NCBI GenBank assembly: GCA_039545315.1 | Contig: BCIM01000006.1 | Location: forward strand, 682,001-746,000 | DNA: 64,000 nucleotides | From: Kondoa malvinella | Lineage: Eukaryota; Basidiomycota; Agaricostilbomycetes; Agaricostilbales; Kondoaceae | Direction: 5' to 3' | Part shown: positions 46,416 to 58,234 of the stretch, one piece after another | Layout: every line of letters starts with the position of its first letter | Position numbering within the stretch: position 1 is the first letter of the stretch | Program-made: the position numbers and the translations under genes | The notes under the pieces: model-generated | What the model saw: the letters and a program-made list of their open reading frames with translations, nothing else | Database searches by the model: none | Told to the model about the DNA's origin: nothing

Positions 46416-46841
46416 AAATGAGAACTACCTGCCTAGGCCGCATTCGCCTCGCGTATTGAGAAGAGGAGATGAACTGTTTTGCGACACTTCGCTCCGACCT
46501 AGTCACGCAAAGACGAAGAAAGACTCGGATTGGACAAAAGCCTACAGGCTGAAGATCTAGAGTCCTTTACCCTCTCAACGAAAGACGCATTGCATATGGA
46601 AGACAAGTGGACGGCGTTTAATCTTGAAAGAGCCGCACAAAAAGCAGCGGAATACAAGAGTATCAGTAGACCGCAATTGAAGAGCGTAGACACGACAGTA
46701 GAGCAGAAAGACACGCAAAGGCAGAACAAGAACAGCCAGAATCACGCGCGGAAGAAGGCAATGCACGAAGCCAAGATGATCAAGACTGATCAATGTACTG
46801 CACAAGCAATGACACAACAACTTCAAGACGATGGCAGCTAG
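46416..46841 (+). CDS. Possible small gene, N terminus unresolved
   Basis: Uncertain. An open frame ending TAG at 46841 reads RLGLDKSLQAEDLESFTLS, DALHMEDKWTAFNLERAAQK and ARKKAMHEAKMIKTDQC, which looks like a charged helical protein. Upstream it meets a stop that could be an acceptor (CCTAG near 46501). A GTATTG donor around 46450 would make a 50-nt intron, but no in-frame ATG was found in the exon before it. It could be a small basic nuclear or mitochondrial protein, or chance coding. It faces away from TyrRS. Confidence 0.3.
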
Positions 46842-47159
46842 TCTCGCCATGAAGCGCTGTAGCTACGAGTCGACGTACAAGAACTCTAAGTTGACACGTC
46901 AGGCTGTCGTCAGCTTTAGGCAATTCTCCGCCTTTGGTCCGCTCACTTACGCGAACAATCCATTTTACAATACGTTCTGGGTGTGTGAATGGCACTCGTT
47001 GTGAAAGCCTCTCGCCTTTTGCAGGCGGCTAGAGCGCGACCGATGACGTAGGTCGTATTTCCCGGTCTATAAAATTCACGCCAAAGTAGCAAAAGCCTTT
47101 TCTTTCCAACCACCTCCCCATCTCAAACCCTTAACTAAACACAAACAACTCTATTAAAT
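46842..47159 (+). promoter_or_regulatory. Promoter of the GRG-1-like gene: TATA box and CRE-like site
   Basis: A TATAAAA sequence lies at 47078-47084, about 76 bp before the ATG, and a TGACGTA (CRE/ATF-type core) at 47044-47050. A run of C/A-rich sequence (CCACCTCCCCATCTCAAACC) precedes the start, as in strongly expressed fungal genes. Binding is inferred from sequence alone. Confidence 0.5.
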
Positions 47160-47605
47160 ATGCAAGCCGTCAAAGACACCAGTCAGTATTGTTTCTTTTG
47201 TCTGTCCTTCATGCTGACGTGTTTACGCGTAGTCAACTCTGGCCTTGAGACCATTCAGGCGACCGGCGCCCAAGCTTCCAAGGAAGGGTTAGCCTCACTC
47301 TTCTAACTCTGATATTGCAATCGCTTACACCTGTTCGTGTAGCAACAAGGAAGTCGCCAAAGAGTGAGCTTTGACACGTAACCCGCCACTCCTTTACCTA
47401 ATGTCGCATCTCTCTCTCTTCAGCTCCAACCAGTCCATTGGTACCAGAGCCTCCGCCGGTATGGATGCCCTCTCTGACAAGTAAGTGTCGATCCCGCTCC
47501 CCCGCTCGACCACCGCTCATGTCTCCGCTTCCTCTGTTTAGGAAGGACCAATCTTCCCACGAGGCCAAGTCGAACGCTTACTCGACCAAGTCCAGCAACG
47601 AGTAA
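47160..47605 (+). CDS. grg-1: GRG-1/CCG-1 family glucose-repressible stress protein
   Basis: A 72-residue protein in five coding exons (47160-47181, 47233-47287, 47343-47363, 47424-47480, 47542-47605). The 21-nt third exon is very small. The protein starts MQAVKDTINSGLETIQATGA and carries the family core ASKEGNKEVAKDSNQSIGTR then ASAGMDAL, as in Neurospora grg-1/ccg-1. It is hydrophilic, Lys/Ser/Ala-rich and probably disordered. Family members are induced by glucose starvation, stress and, in Neurospora, the clock. The stop TAA at 47603-47605 lies inside a consensus GTAAGT donor. Splicing to 47654 would also give GAG-TAA, so the protein is the same either way. Confidence 0.88.
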
Positions 47606-47657
47606 GTCGATCTCAATTCGCTTTGTCGCAACTTCGCTGACATGCTTTTGCAGGTAA

Positions 47658-48040
47658 ATGTTGCGCAGTCAACTAATTCATGGGTCACATCAAGGGTGTA
47701 ACAACACGGGCATGCAATGAAATCACTTTGTAAACGCTACCTGCTTGACTCTTTGCTCTCTTCTTCTTGATGTCCTCGTTCTGTATCTGATCGTTCGCTG
47801 CCCTGCGTGTTTTCTCTCACGCATGTGCATCTCTCCGCTGCTTGGCCTGCCCATGACCTCTCTTACTGTCTCTGCATGTCGCCTACAGATCGGCGCTAAG
47901 ACTGACACGTCGCCCGCTCGAAATGGCCTTCACATGCTCAAAATTCAAAATGCATCTCGTAAGCACGTGCTAGCCCATCATCTTCCCTAATGGTAACCTG
48001 TACGCAGACGGTACATTCCCTGCTCATTTATCATCATCTC
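47658..48040. other. 3' region between GRG-1 and RMT2
   Basis: About 380 bp between convergent genes. A plus-strand open frame (47745-47990) is read as 3' UTR of the GRG-1 gene rather than a protein. Confidence 0.4.
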
Positions 48041-49491
48041 CTAGTCAACTCGGAGCACGCGAAAGAACCTACAATACCTCGAGACGATTCCTTTCCATGC
48101 CACTTCGCTGTTGGTGACGGGCACTTCACTCCATGTTACATTGACACCGACTTCTTCTAGATGCATCTCTGCAACCGACCTGTGCACCGTATTAGAGCGA
48201 GGTATACGAGAGAAAGGGAGGATACATACGTGTAGACGTCGTAGAATGATCTAGATGTCGCTCCTAGTCCGTGGAAGAAGGCTACAAGATGAATGAGAAA
48301 GTATTCGATAGACGTGGATAGAGGATGGAGACGTACAGAAGCGCGAGTGTTCATCCCGCATGAGATTCGGTAGCACATCAAAGAATTGATGTAAATCTCG
48401 ATAATGCTCTCTGTGCATCACATTGCCGTTTGAGCCTATATCGAGCAAAGAGATAGATGGACGCACGAGAAAGTATCCCAATACAGCGCGTCGAATAACC
48501 CGACACCTTCTTCCTCGCCCATGAGACTGAGCCAATCTTGCCATCGTCCTTCAAAGATTTCCACGCCTTCCTTGCCGTACCACCCTGTTGAGCGCATTCT
48601 AGCTAGAACATCTGGATGCTAAAGCATGATTGATGAGTTCTGAATTTGATAGCAGAGAAAGGAGGACTGACTGCCTCGATAATGACATGTCGTTTTGGTT
48701 TGTAAGACTGCAGCGCTTCGTCTATCTGTCCATATAATCAACTCGTGCTTATGAGTATCGCCGCGAGACGTACTATGCCCAAACCGAAACCACAATTGAC
48801 TACAGAAAGCTCTTCTTTCCACGGATGGTCCTCGCACAATTTCCTTGCAGTCTCCAACATGATTTCCCTCTCCCAGCCCATCATGACTCCATTATCTTCA
48901 CTGTCTACACAGACTTCTTGTCCATCTGAAGCTTGGATGAACCGTAGTTTGGATTTCAAGAAAGCAGCATTGTTGGAAGCTGTGGAAGCGGGCGTGTCTT
49001 CTGATTCGGATTCAGAGTCGGAAGCTTCATCGGCTGAGAGGATAGCTTGCAACATTTGATGCCTTATGCCTTCGTTCAACAGAACCGTGTAGGTTGTAGC
49101 ATGTTGCAGGGAGAAAGCTACGTCTCCTGCTGTCTGTTACCTCAATCAATACGAGCTGCTGGACAGTAGGGTGGGGCTCACATGCCCTGTGTTGCTTGTA
49201 ATGTTCCACACAGCACCATTTCGTAAAAGTAGTTCGCACAAGTCAGAATTGCCCTGTTCTGCATTGGCCCTTGTCAAGGCTAGTACAAGCACATAAGAGG
49301 GTAGAGAGCAGACCAGCAGCGTAATGTAAAGCAGTCCAGCCTTGCTCGTCTTGCACCCATGCAGCTGAACCACTTTTGACAAGTTGTTTGATATAAGTAT
49401 GATCGGCTAGCCCATCTTTGATGGCTCTGATTAATTCTTCTCCTTTGGCTTGTAATTGATCTGCTTCAACGGCCAAGATTTGAGTGTTCAT
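48041..49491 (-). CDS. RMT2: Protein arginine N-methyltransferase 2
   Basis: Modifies the delta nitrogen of an arginine in ribosomal protein uL11 (Rpl12) in yeast. Start MNTQILAVEADQLQAKGEEL at 49491. Ankyrin-like N-terminal repeats include VQDEQGWTALHYAA and GNSDLCELLLRNGAVWNI. The SAM-dependent domain has DNGVMMGWEREIMLETARKL, VVNCGFGLGIIDEALQSYKP (SAM loop), HVIIEAHPDVLARMRSTGWY and FEGRWQDWLSLMG. The C terminus has FFHGLGATSRSFYDVYT, then AEMHLEEVGVNVTW and VAWKGIVSRYC, ending at 48041. An acidic Ser/Glu/Asp insertion (DEASDSESESEDTP) separates the ankyrin and catalytic parts. About seven exons. Its start is 75 bp from the SWR1 start. Confidence 0.88.
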
Positions 49492-49566
49492 TGACCTTCG
49501 CGCGTTCGACAGCGAGGCAACCTTTTGGTCCAGAGCAGCGAGACGAGATATACCGCCCTTCAAGCC
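49492..49566. promoter_or_regulatory. Shared 75-bp head-to-head spacer, RMT2 and SWR1
   Basis: Only 75 bp separate the two divergent ATG codons. Both 5' UTRs and both core promoters must lie here or overlap the opposing coding sequence. The SWR1 frame stays open upstream to about 49525, but only with non-ATG codons. Confidence 0.5.
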
Positions 49567-52500
49567 ATGGAAGTGGATGAAAAGGTTATAGAGCCACAGA
49601 ATACGGCGACAGAGATACCCACGCCTTCTACCAGTGCTGTCACTTTGGATGAATCGTTTCCTGCACTTTGGCCTCAGGGTCATGTTCCAGCTTCTGGTAG
49701 CAAGCAGGCCATTACGCGCGACAACCTAGTCTCAGCCAGACAGTCTGCTTTGGAACGAGTAGCAGACCAACATGATTCAGACGTCAGAGAGCTCTTTCAT
49801 ATGGACCGCGTGACTTCAATGGTCTACTTTGATCCTGTCGTTGCCAAATCGGACGATTCTAGAGTCTGGCAAGATTTCAAACAGCAATTCGATCTGTCTT
49901 CTGCTGTCGAATCGACTTCCTTGTCTACTTTAGCTGGTCCAAAGATGCGCACTACAAGAAGAGCTGCCAATGAGCGCAACACGGGATTCGGGATACCTGT
50001 CCAAAGCACGCCCGAGTTTGTAGCGCCTTTGCCAAAGAAAGCATCTACAAAAGCTAGAAGGCAGTCTGCTCCCAATTCAGAAACAATCGAAAGCGCGTCT
50101 GCTCCTTTTCCAGTTCCGGTCCAAGGCAAGCAGACGAAAGGCAAAGGGAAAGCTCGTAAAAGCGAACCTGTCAAGTCTTTGCCGAAAGACGAAGACGACT
50201 CTTTCGATTCATTGCCGAAAGATGATACCCCTGTCATCACACAGAGTGGCCGCGTCAGTCGGGCTCGCGTCAAGCCGACAGAAGCTTCCTCTCTCATCGA
50301 TAGGTTGACCGAGGCCCCACTTCCTACGACCGGCCGCGGCAGAAAAGGCAAAGCGAAAAGCACCATCACCCTCCCTACCACTGACCTAGATCCACCTCGA
50401 TACGCTTCCCCAACACTCGAATCCAAAGCTATCAAACCTCTTTCCAAAGTTGCTCAGAAGAAGAATGCACCCAAACGAAAATTACCTGAAATCTCTCCCT
50501 TTGCTGAACCTCTCAAACGTCTGCGACTCGATATACCCGATGATGCAGAAATGACTACTGAAGAACCGGATCCTACACATCCAGATCAAAGACCTCTCGC
50601 TATTCCGACAAAAGAAGCTTTACCTATTTTCTTGGATTCTTACATCAGTATAGAAGATGTGACGGGTAACGACGAACGACCAAGAGAGTTTACGAATCGA
50701 ATCAATAATGAAGCTTCTACTTTTGACAAGATTACGCTTTATCGAAACGAAGGAAGACTGAATTCGCTCAACCCAGATCGGAAAACGCATCACCGTGAAA
50801 CACTCAGATCAAAGGTTGGGGATCATGAAGATGCATTAGTAGAAGCTGCGATAGGTCAAAGCAAGTCGCTACAAGAAGAGAGGAAGAGTAAGGTTGGGCA
50901 TGGCAAGAAGATATCGAAAATGGTCATGGAGTATTTTGATCAGGTCGAGAATCGGGAAGAGAGAGAAAGAGAGAGGCAGGAAAGAGTCTTGCGCGCGCTG
51001 GCTAAATGGACTGCTAAAGAAGTGAGGAAGAAATGGCGGATGGCTGCGAATGTGCGTTTTCTAACTCTTAGAGGGAATAATTATTGATGTCTGGTTTGGG
51101 GTTTAGTTGATCAGAGCGCAAGAGTATCAAGCTGAACAAGAAGAGATTGAACGAAAAGGCAAAGAAGCGCTCAATGCCATTTTGGAGAAATCGTCCCAAT
51201 TCCTTACGGCGCGAAAAGAAGATTTAGCTCAAAATGATCGGGAAGACTCTTTCTCTGATCATACAATCGAAGAAGACGAAGACGACTCTCAAGCTGAAAT
51301 AGATGAAAGTAGATCAGTCACTCAGGATCCAGATGGGGAGTTTGCAGAAGAAGAAGAGCTTTTGCGCGAGTACGATGATGAAGAGTATGCAAAGGAGATG
51401 GAAGAAGAAGAAGGTCAACCGGAAGCAGTGAATGAAGAAAGCGATGAAGATCAAGGCTTGTTGGAGGATGCCGATTTACCTATTGAACAGCTGATGGCCA
51501 AGTATGGGTATGCTCCGAGACCTGAAGGCTTTCAAGAACCCTCGGAAACAGAAGATCAAGCTGTCGGTTCGCCTGTGATGCGGGATGGAGCTTCTCCATC
51601 ACCCTTACAAGACGCATCCTCGACCGCCAATGCATCAGAGGTCAATCAAGGTCAAGATCCAGCAAGTACGGAAGCGGATCAAGACAATGAATTCGCCCCT
51701 CCTGTTGATGAAGCTGAAGAACAAGCCGATGTGGACTTTGATGCTGCTATGGACGAAGACGAAGAAGGTTCAGAAGACGATGATGCAGAGATGAATGCTC
51801 TAGCGGCCGAAGCGGATGTGCCTATTGAGCAGCTGCTGGGCGGTTATCAACCTAGTGCATCTCCTCAGCCGGAAGATAGCCTGGCTGTTACTTCCGAAGA
51901 CGCTTCATTGCAGGAAGATGAAGATGTCGAAATGTCGGATGTAGTCTCTCAGCACAGCTCAAATACCTCGGAAGAGCATATCAAAGTCAATGTTCCTTTT
52001 CTTTTGCGTGGTACTCTTCGTCCATACCAAAAAGCCGGTCTTGAATGGTTGGCAAGTCTGTATGTCAATGGTCTGAATGGTATTTTGGCGGATGAGATGG
52101 GCCTCGGTGAGTGGCCTTGGTTGCCAGCCTCGAGTATTTTCATGACCGATATCACCCACAGGTAAAACTTTGCAAACCATCTCGCTCTTGGCCTGGCTAG
52201 CTTGTGAAAAGGGTATCTGGGGTCCCCATCTGATCGTTGTGCCTACCAGTGTGGTGAGTCGGGATTCTAACTTCTTATGGCTCGACTGACTGGAAGCAGA
52301 TGCTTAATTGGGAGATGGAGTTCAAAAAGTTCCTACCAGGCTTCAAGATTCTGACCTACTATGGCAGCATCAAAGAGCGAAAAGAGAAGCGAAAAGGCTG
52401 GAACACCAAGAACCAATTCCACGTTTGCGTTACTTCTTATCAGCTCGTACTGGCAGATCAGCATATGTTTCGGAGAAAGCCGTGGCACTATATGGTTCTT

Positions 52501-54835
52501 GACGAAGCGCATCATATCAAGAATTTCCAGTCTCAGCGTTGGCAAACATTGCTTGGCTTCAATACGAAGAGACGCCTGCTCTTGACCGGAACACCTTTGC
52601 AGAACAACCTGATGGAGCTCTGGTCTCTGCTGTACTGTGAGTCGGTTGACTCTGTGTGTGTGAGCTAGCTGATGAGGTTCAATAGTCCTTATGCCTGAAG
52701 GCATGAGCGGTATAGCTGGTTCGTTTGCGAATTACGAGGATTTTCAACAATGGTTCAGGTATTCTTCTCAACTGAGATAGTCAAGCCTGGACTCACGTGG
52801 ACTTTTTAGTAATCCCATGGAGAAAGCGATCGAATCAGGCCAGCAGATGGATGAAGAGACTCGCGCAACAATATCTCGACTGCACACTATCTTACGACCC
52901 TACCTTCTCCGTCGACTGAAAGCCGACGTCGAGACTCAGATGCCCGGCAAGTATGAACATATCATTACCTGTCGACTATCGAAGCGGCAGCGTTACCTTT
53001 ATGACGAATTCATGAGTCGCGCCCAGACTCGCGACACGCTGTCCTCTGGACACTTTCTCAGCATCATCAATTGTCTGATGCAACTTCGCAAAGTCTGTAA
53101 TCATCCTGATCTGTTTGAAGTACGACCTGTCGTCACTTCCCTCGCGATGCCCCATGGTGTAGCCAGCGATTTTGACGTCAATGATCTGCTGGTGCGAAAG
53201 CGATTGCTGGCAGACAACGATGCACGCTTCGAAGACGCACATCGCCTCATCATCGGTCGATCTGAAGTCGCTTGCGTCGAAAGCCGGCGGCTGAACGCTT
53301 CAGATCAGTTGCGTCGCATACTCGCTGGCCAAGGGATCGCTAAACCGAAGTCTCTGTCTGCTCCAATCGATGTTAGAACCGTCTCTGGCTGGAGCAAGCA
53401 TCTGAAAGCTACGCAATACGAAGCAACGATGCAGCGGATAGAGCGGCAAGTGCGAGAGAACGATGAGCGGTGCAAAGAAGAGCCAATCATGTCCAGCGAA
53501 GTTATTCATTCCGTCAAGCTACCCGAACGCCTGTCTCACTCCCAAGTGCGCCTTTCGCCAGAAGCTGCGCAAGAAAAGAACGCTGTCTCTCGCTTTCTTA
53601 CAAGCTACGAAGACCGCTCAGATGCAATGACTGAAGTTGTCTCAAAATTCGCGTTCGCTACACCTGCTGTCGTCGCGCGTGATCTTCCCGAACATGCTTT
53701 GAGAGGTGTCGATGAAGATGATCTGTCAGAAGAATTCGATTCGGAACGGCTACAAGCCCTTCATCTGGCCAATACAAAGCTCGCCATTGCATTTCCTGAT
53801 CGCTCGCTCATTCAATACGACTGTGGCAAATTGCAGAAGCTCGACGAATTGCTTCGACAGCTGAAGGCCGGCGGTCATCGTGCACTTATCTTTACGCAGA
53901 TGACCAAAGTATTGGACATCCTGGAAATCTTCTTGAGCTTCCACGGGCATCGCTATCTGCGGCTTGATGGCTCTACGAAAGTCGAGCAGCGGCAGATCCT
54001 CACTGAACGCTTTAATACCGATCCTCGCATCCTTTGCTTCATCTCCTCCACTCGAGCTGGTGGTCTCGGTATTAACCTTACTGGTGCCGATACAGTCGTC
54101 TTCTATGATTCAGACTGGAATCCGTAAGCTCAAATACCGTCTTGTCGCTTTCGCATGCTAATCAGCCTTTTCTTCTAGCGCGATGGACCGCCAATGTCAG
54201 GATCGGTGCCATCGTATTGGTCAGACACGCGATGTACACATCTACCGCTTCGTCTGCGAGGCTACAATCGAAGAAAACATGCTCAAGAAGGCGAATCAAA
54301 AGCGAATGCTGGACAATATGGTGATTGCCGACGGTGACTTTACGACAGAATACTTTGCCAAGATGGATTGGCGGGACATGCTCGGTGACAAGCTTGTTCA
54401 GGAGATTGAAAGCGAGAAGCAACAGAAGCAGCCAGATGCTACGGACAACCCTGAAGATGACAGCGAGAATCCTGACGCTGCTCCAGAACCTACCAGAGCT
54501 GAGATTTTAGAAGCCTTGGCAGCTGCAGAGGATGAAGAGGACGCTGAAGCCGCAGAGTTGGCTGAAGAGGAATTGGTCGAGGATGACAATGATTTTGCGG
54601 ATCTGCAGGAGCCTGGAACAGCCACTGCCGAAAAGAGTCAGAACGAGAATGGTGTTCCTGCCGAAGGCGAAGAGGACCAAGAAGCTCTCGAGGTAGATGA
54701 CGAAGACGATTTGTGTAAGCGGACTTCTAAGCTTTAGAGTTTGGATCTGATGGCTGCTCTCTCCCAGCTGGTACCGTTGATGGATATATGGTCAATCTTA
54801 TCCGCCTTGACGAAGATCTCCAAGAGGAGTTGTAA
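49567..54835 (+). CDS. SWR1: Helicase SWR1, H2A.Z-exchange ATPase
   Basis: About 1630 residues in eight exons, usual for SWR1. The HSA domain spans [20 protein letters not shown], then [20 protein letters not shown] and [13 protein letters not shown]. An acidic region follows with two copies of a D-x-PIEQL motif ([23 protein letters not shown]). The SNF2 ATPase begins [19 protein letters not shown] with [10 protein letters not shown] (Walker A, split by an intron), DEAHHIK (Walker B) and [27 protein letters not shown] is an SWR1 signature at the start of the insertion. The C lobe has [38 protein letters not shown] and [19 protein letters not shown]. An acidic tail ends DEDLQEEL at 54835. It replaces H2A with H2A.Z in nucleosomes. 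Confidence 0.93.
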
Positions 54836-54865
54836 CAATAGCATCTTGTACGAAAGACGATTCAT

Positions 54866-56267
54866 TCACCCTTGTCCTAGCAAACTCTCTACTGCCCGCG
54901 ATGTATCATTGTTATTCAGTCTCAGCGCATTTTCAATTCGATCCTACAAAAGGCGAAATTAGTCGACTCCATGTCGAAAAGAGATGACATACCCTCGCCA
55001 ATGCTGGAAACATTGCAGAAACACTCGCTACCTGATCTGCATTCAGCGGCACAGCAGCTTGACCAGCCAGAGTCTCCCTCCATTCCCTTAATGCATTACC
55101 AGGCGCCGCTGCAGGTGTTGTGCTTGCTGCTCCTGCTCCTGCTCGTCTTGTCGCTTGTGTTCGACCTGCCGCAGCAGACATGGCGCTCGAAAGGCCCGAA
55201 GCAGAAAAAGTGCTAGCTTGATCATCTTCACCTATAACAGTCCGTGTAGAGCGACGTTGTGTTTTCGTCGAACCGACTGAAAAGTCATGAGCTAGGCTTG
55301 AGTGGGCGTCGGCGACTTACTGAGTGGTCTCAAGAATCGTGAAGAGAATGAAGTAAGGACGAGCGGTATCCTCCATTGTCGAGCACCGAATAGATCGGCT
55401 CGTATTAGGTAGCCAGTGATTAGCCCGCAGGCACTGGGTAGGAAAGATTGAGCTGGGTTGCTGCCGATCAACTAATGGAAGCTGTCAGGAAGACGAAGAC
55501 ATCTGTTGGGATCGCTACCTGTAGGGCCGTCATTCAATGTCAACGAGGGAGCCTCGACTGACAGAAGATCGACCTACCTGAACGAGAAAAAAGTACTGCA
55601 GCACTTTATTGCTGAACGAAACGCCAACGATCCGGAAGTTGTAAGTCGAAGGAACGATTCCTATCCAGTCTATCAGCTAGTAGGACAAAAGGGTATGAGC
55701 AAGCTCACTGTAATACTGGTAGGAGATCGCCATGAGGACACCAAAAGGCCCAGCAGGCAAAGATTTTGATGACAGCCCAAGGGAAGATAAGAGTGCCAGA
55801 GCTGCTAGTTCCAGGACAGAGGTCATAGCTGCCGACAAGACGACGAAACTCTTTGACCTGTCAGACCGTGCTTTGCATATGCGAGTTGAAGCCTTACCGC
55901 CATCTTGCGCGAACCAAAGAGACGCTCTACAGTCACGCTGATGTTGAAGAGCAGCAGTACAGTTGCGAACAGCTCGGAGCTATTGGCGAAAGCGAAGTGA
56001 TGCGACACCAATCGCCACAACTAGCTCGGAAATGAACTTCATGCCAAGGGCTTTGGTAATAGAGAACAACGGACCTGCAAATCTCGAGTGACATAGGATA
56101 GGGGGACATTGAAGAGGTATTTGAAATTGAAAGATGATGCCAGGACGGATGTAAGAGACAGAACGAGCAGAAGAGCTCATGAAGTCAAAACGGATGGCTA
56201 AGACAGATAAAGATAGACTACAGCTCTCGCGCTTACCTTTGCTGACGGGCGCGTGAGCGAAACTCAT
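54866..56267 (-). CDS. UBAC2/Dsc2-like rhomboid-fold protein with CUE domain
   Basis: Predicted ER or Golgi membrane protein of the Dsc E3 ligase type. The start MSFAHAPVSKG at 56267 matches the N-terminal APVTKG motif of UBAC2/Dsc2. A rhomboid-like section reads RLVSHHFAFANSSELFATVL, LLFNISVTVERLFGSRKMA, corresponding to the W/R..HxF.N..E....LYxxR..ER.fGS pattern. After a long Ala/Pro-rich linker (GRTQATRRAGAGAASTTPA) a C-terminal CUE/UBA domain is rebuilt by splicing: LNADQVASVSAMFPALARD followed by RIENALRLNNNDTSRAVESL. Stop TGA at 54866, only 30 bp from the SWR1 stop. Middle exons (55200-55800) were not fully traced. Confidence 0.72.
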
Positions 56268-56404
56268 GGCCGCATCAGTATAAACATGCTTGCTATTGTT
56301 TGCTTCTGAACAGCCAGATACACTCGTCAAGCAGCTCTATGAAGCTATCTGCAGCGTTTCCCACATTATAAGAATGCAATCTGCTGGATTCCTTGCTCAA
56401 TGAA

Positions 56405-58201
56405 ATGAGTGCTTTCGTCCCAAGACCATATTTTGCATTCCCCTCCGTGTTGCCTGTCCGTGCCCTCTTCTCTACTGTAGTCAGCCCTGTTCTCATTTTG
56501 TCCATCGAATTAGTCATGGTATCCTGGTCACATGCGACGTGCATTGCGCGTTATGGACGAGCGGATAGCCCAATGTGATCTTCTGATTGAAGTCAGGGAC
56601 GCTCGTTTGCCTTTGACGAGCATCAATCCTGCTTTTTCAAGATTCTCTGGAGAGTCTGTTGGTCAGAGAGCGGCGCGCTTGGTCGTGTATTGCAAGCGAG
56701 ATCTGGGTGATAGACGATTCGAAGAGGTAGATCTCCATCGTCGAGTTGAAATTGTAAAGCTGATGGTATAACAGCCTATCAGACAAGCCTTTGAAGGACA
56801 TCTCGATTATTCAGTCGCTTTCGTCGATACTCGAAAAGACGGAGATGTCAAACAAGTGCTTCGCCAGGCAGTAGGTAAGAGATCGAATCAGCTCTATGCA
56901 CTGAAACCTACTGAGTTTGGTCTCCGCAGAACTAGCACAAGAGTACAAACATCGTTTCGCTACTGGCCTAGCATCAGCACCTCGTCATTATCGACAGCAA
57001 CGTTTATTACCCGGTCCAAATTATGGTCAAGAACCTGAAGATTTGCAAATTATGGTCGTCGGCATGCCCAATGTTGGCAAATCTTCTTTACTTAACGCTC
57101 TAAGACGAGTCGGGGTCAACAAAGGTATGCACAACCTCGCGGGTAGCTACAGAAGCTGATCAGGTGATTCAGGCAAAGCGGCTTTCACTGGCGCTGAAGC
57201 TGGAGTAACGCGCAAAGTGACGAGCGTTGTCAAAGTTTGGGAGAAGCCTAACACCTACATACATGACACACCTGGCATTATGCGATCTTATCTTGGAAAG
57301 GGCGATTTTGATGCGGAACAGGCGCTAAAATTGGCCTTGAGTGGTCAGTGATCACGATCTTGGCTCCTTTGCGGAGCTCAAGTATTTCCTAAATCTGACA
57401 GGCGGGATCAAAGAAGGCCTCATCGAATTGGAAGTGATAGCGGATTACCTACTTTATCGAATCGCCCATCGTTTCTTCTCCGCTGACAATCCTACACCTC
57501 ATAACCTACTACGTACGTGCTCGCTTTGATGTCTGTGCAGTGCTGACTCTATACTAGCGGATGGACTCAAATCTCTCACTCCCCCATTACCAACGAACGA
57601 CCTCTCTTCCTTCGTTCAAGGCGTAGCATCCCGTATCGGCGCTTTCAAAAAGGGCGGCATAGCAGATGAAGAACGAGTCTGCAGATGGCTCATTACCGCT
57701 TTTCGTGATGGTCGATTAGGCTCTTGGTCACTCGACGATCTGACCTTTACTGGACCTTCCTATTTCCTCTTAGAAGATAATCGTCAACGATTACAATTAC
57801 CACCGCCTACTGCTACACCTGTCGCTTTGGTTTCGCAGGAGAATTATACCGGCATTCCAGCGAATCTCAACAGTCTGACGGTAGCGAAAGACATGCCTTT
57901 TCTCGCTAGAGTCAAATTGAGCGTTGACACCTATTTGGCAACACAAGAGCACAACGCGCTCTATCCCCGACCGGAAACAATGTCGACCAACCAATTGCGA
58001 AAAGTAGCAAAGGAGAAAGAAGTTGAATTGAGGATGAAGAGATGGCAGAGGACCGGTGTGATTGGTCAGAGTCGGTTTAGGGTAACCAAGGGCACAAAGG
58101 GAAGGAAGATGCATCTTCGGACGAGGACGGGAAAGAGCAGTTTAGCATTCAAGCGGGCAAACAAGATTCGGAAGAGGATAAAGAAGCAAGGGGGCAGATA
58201 A
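56405..58201 (+). CDS. MTG1: Mitochondrial ribosome assembly GTPase with basic C-terminal extension
   Basis: Circularly permuted GTPase. A short first exon (MSAFVPRPYFAFPSVLPVRA, then LFST) splices to SWYPGHMRRALRVMDERIAQ, the WFPGHM signature. DLLIEVRDARLPLTSINPAF and the G4 region VVYCKRDLGD come first, then G1 VVGMPNVGKSSLLNALR and G3 IHDTPGIM, then LITAFRDGRLGSWSLDDL. The usual protein ends near here; this one continues for about 150 residues with a very basic tail (TKGTKGRKMHLRTRTGKSSL, KRANKIRKRIKKQGGR). G4 has Cys where NKxD has Asn. About six exons. The tail may hold ribosomal RNA contacts or be a fused small protein. Confidence 0.88.
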
Positions 58202-58234
58202 CATTGTACATTACAACACTCACACCAAGCACCA

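Noticed and set aside
47745..47990. 81-codon plus-strand open frame downstream of GRG-1
   Set aside because: Lies in the likely 3' UTR and has no recognisable features.
49824..50447. 207-codon minus-strand open frame inside SWR1
   Set aside because: Antisense shadow of the Ser/Lys/Pro-rich SWR1 N terminus.
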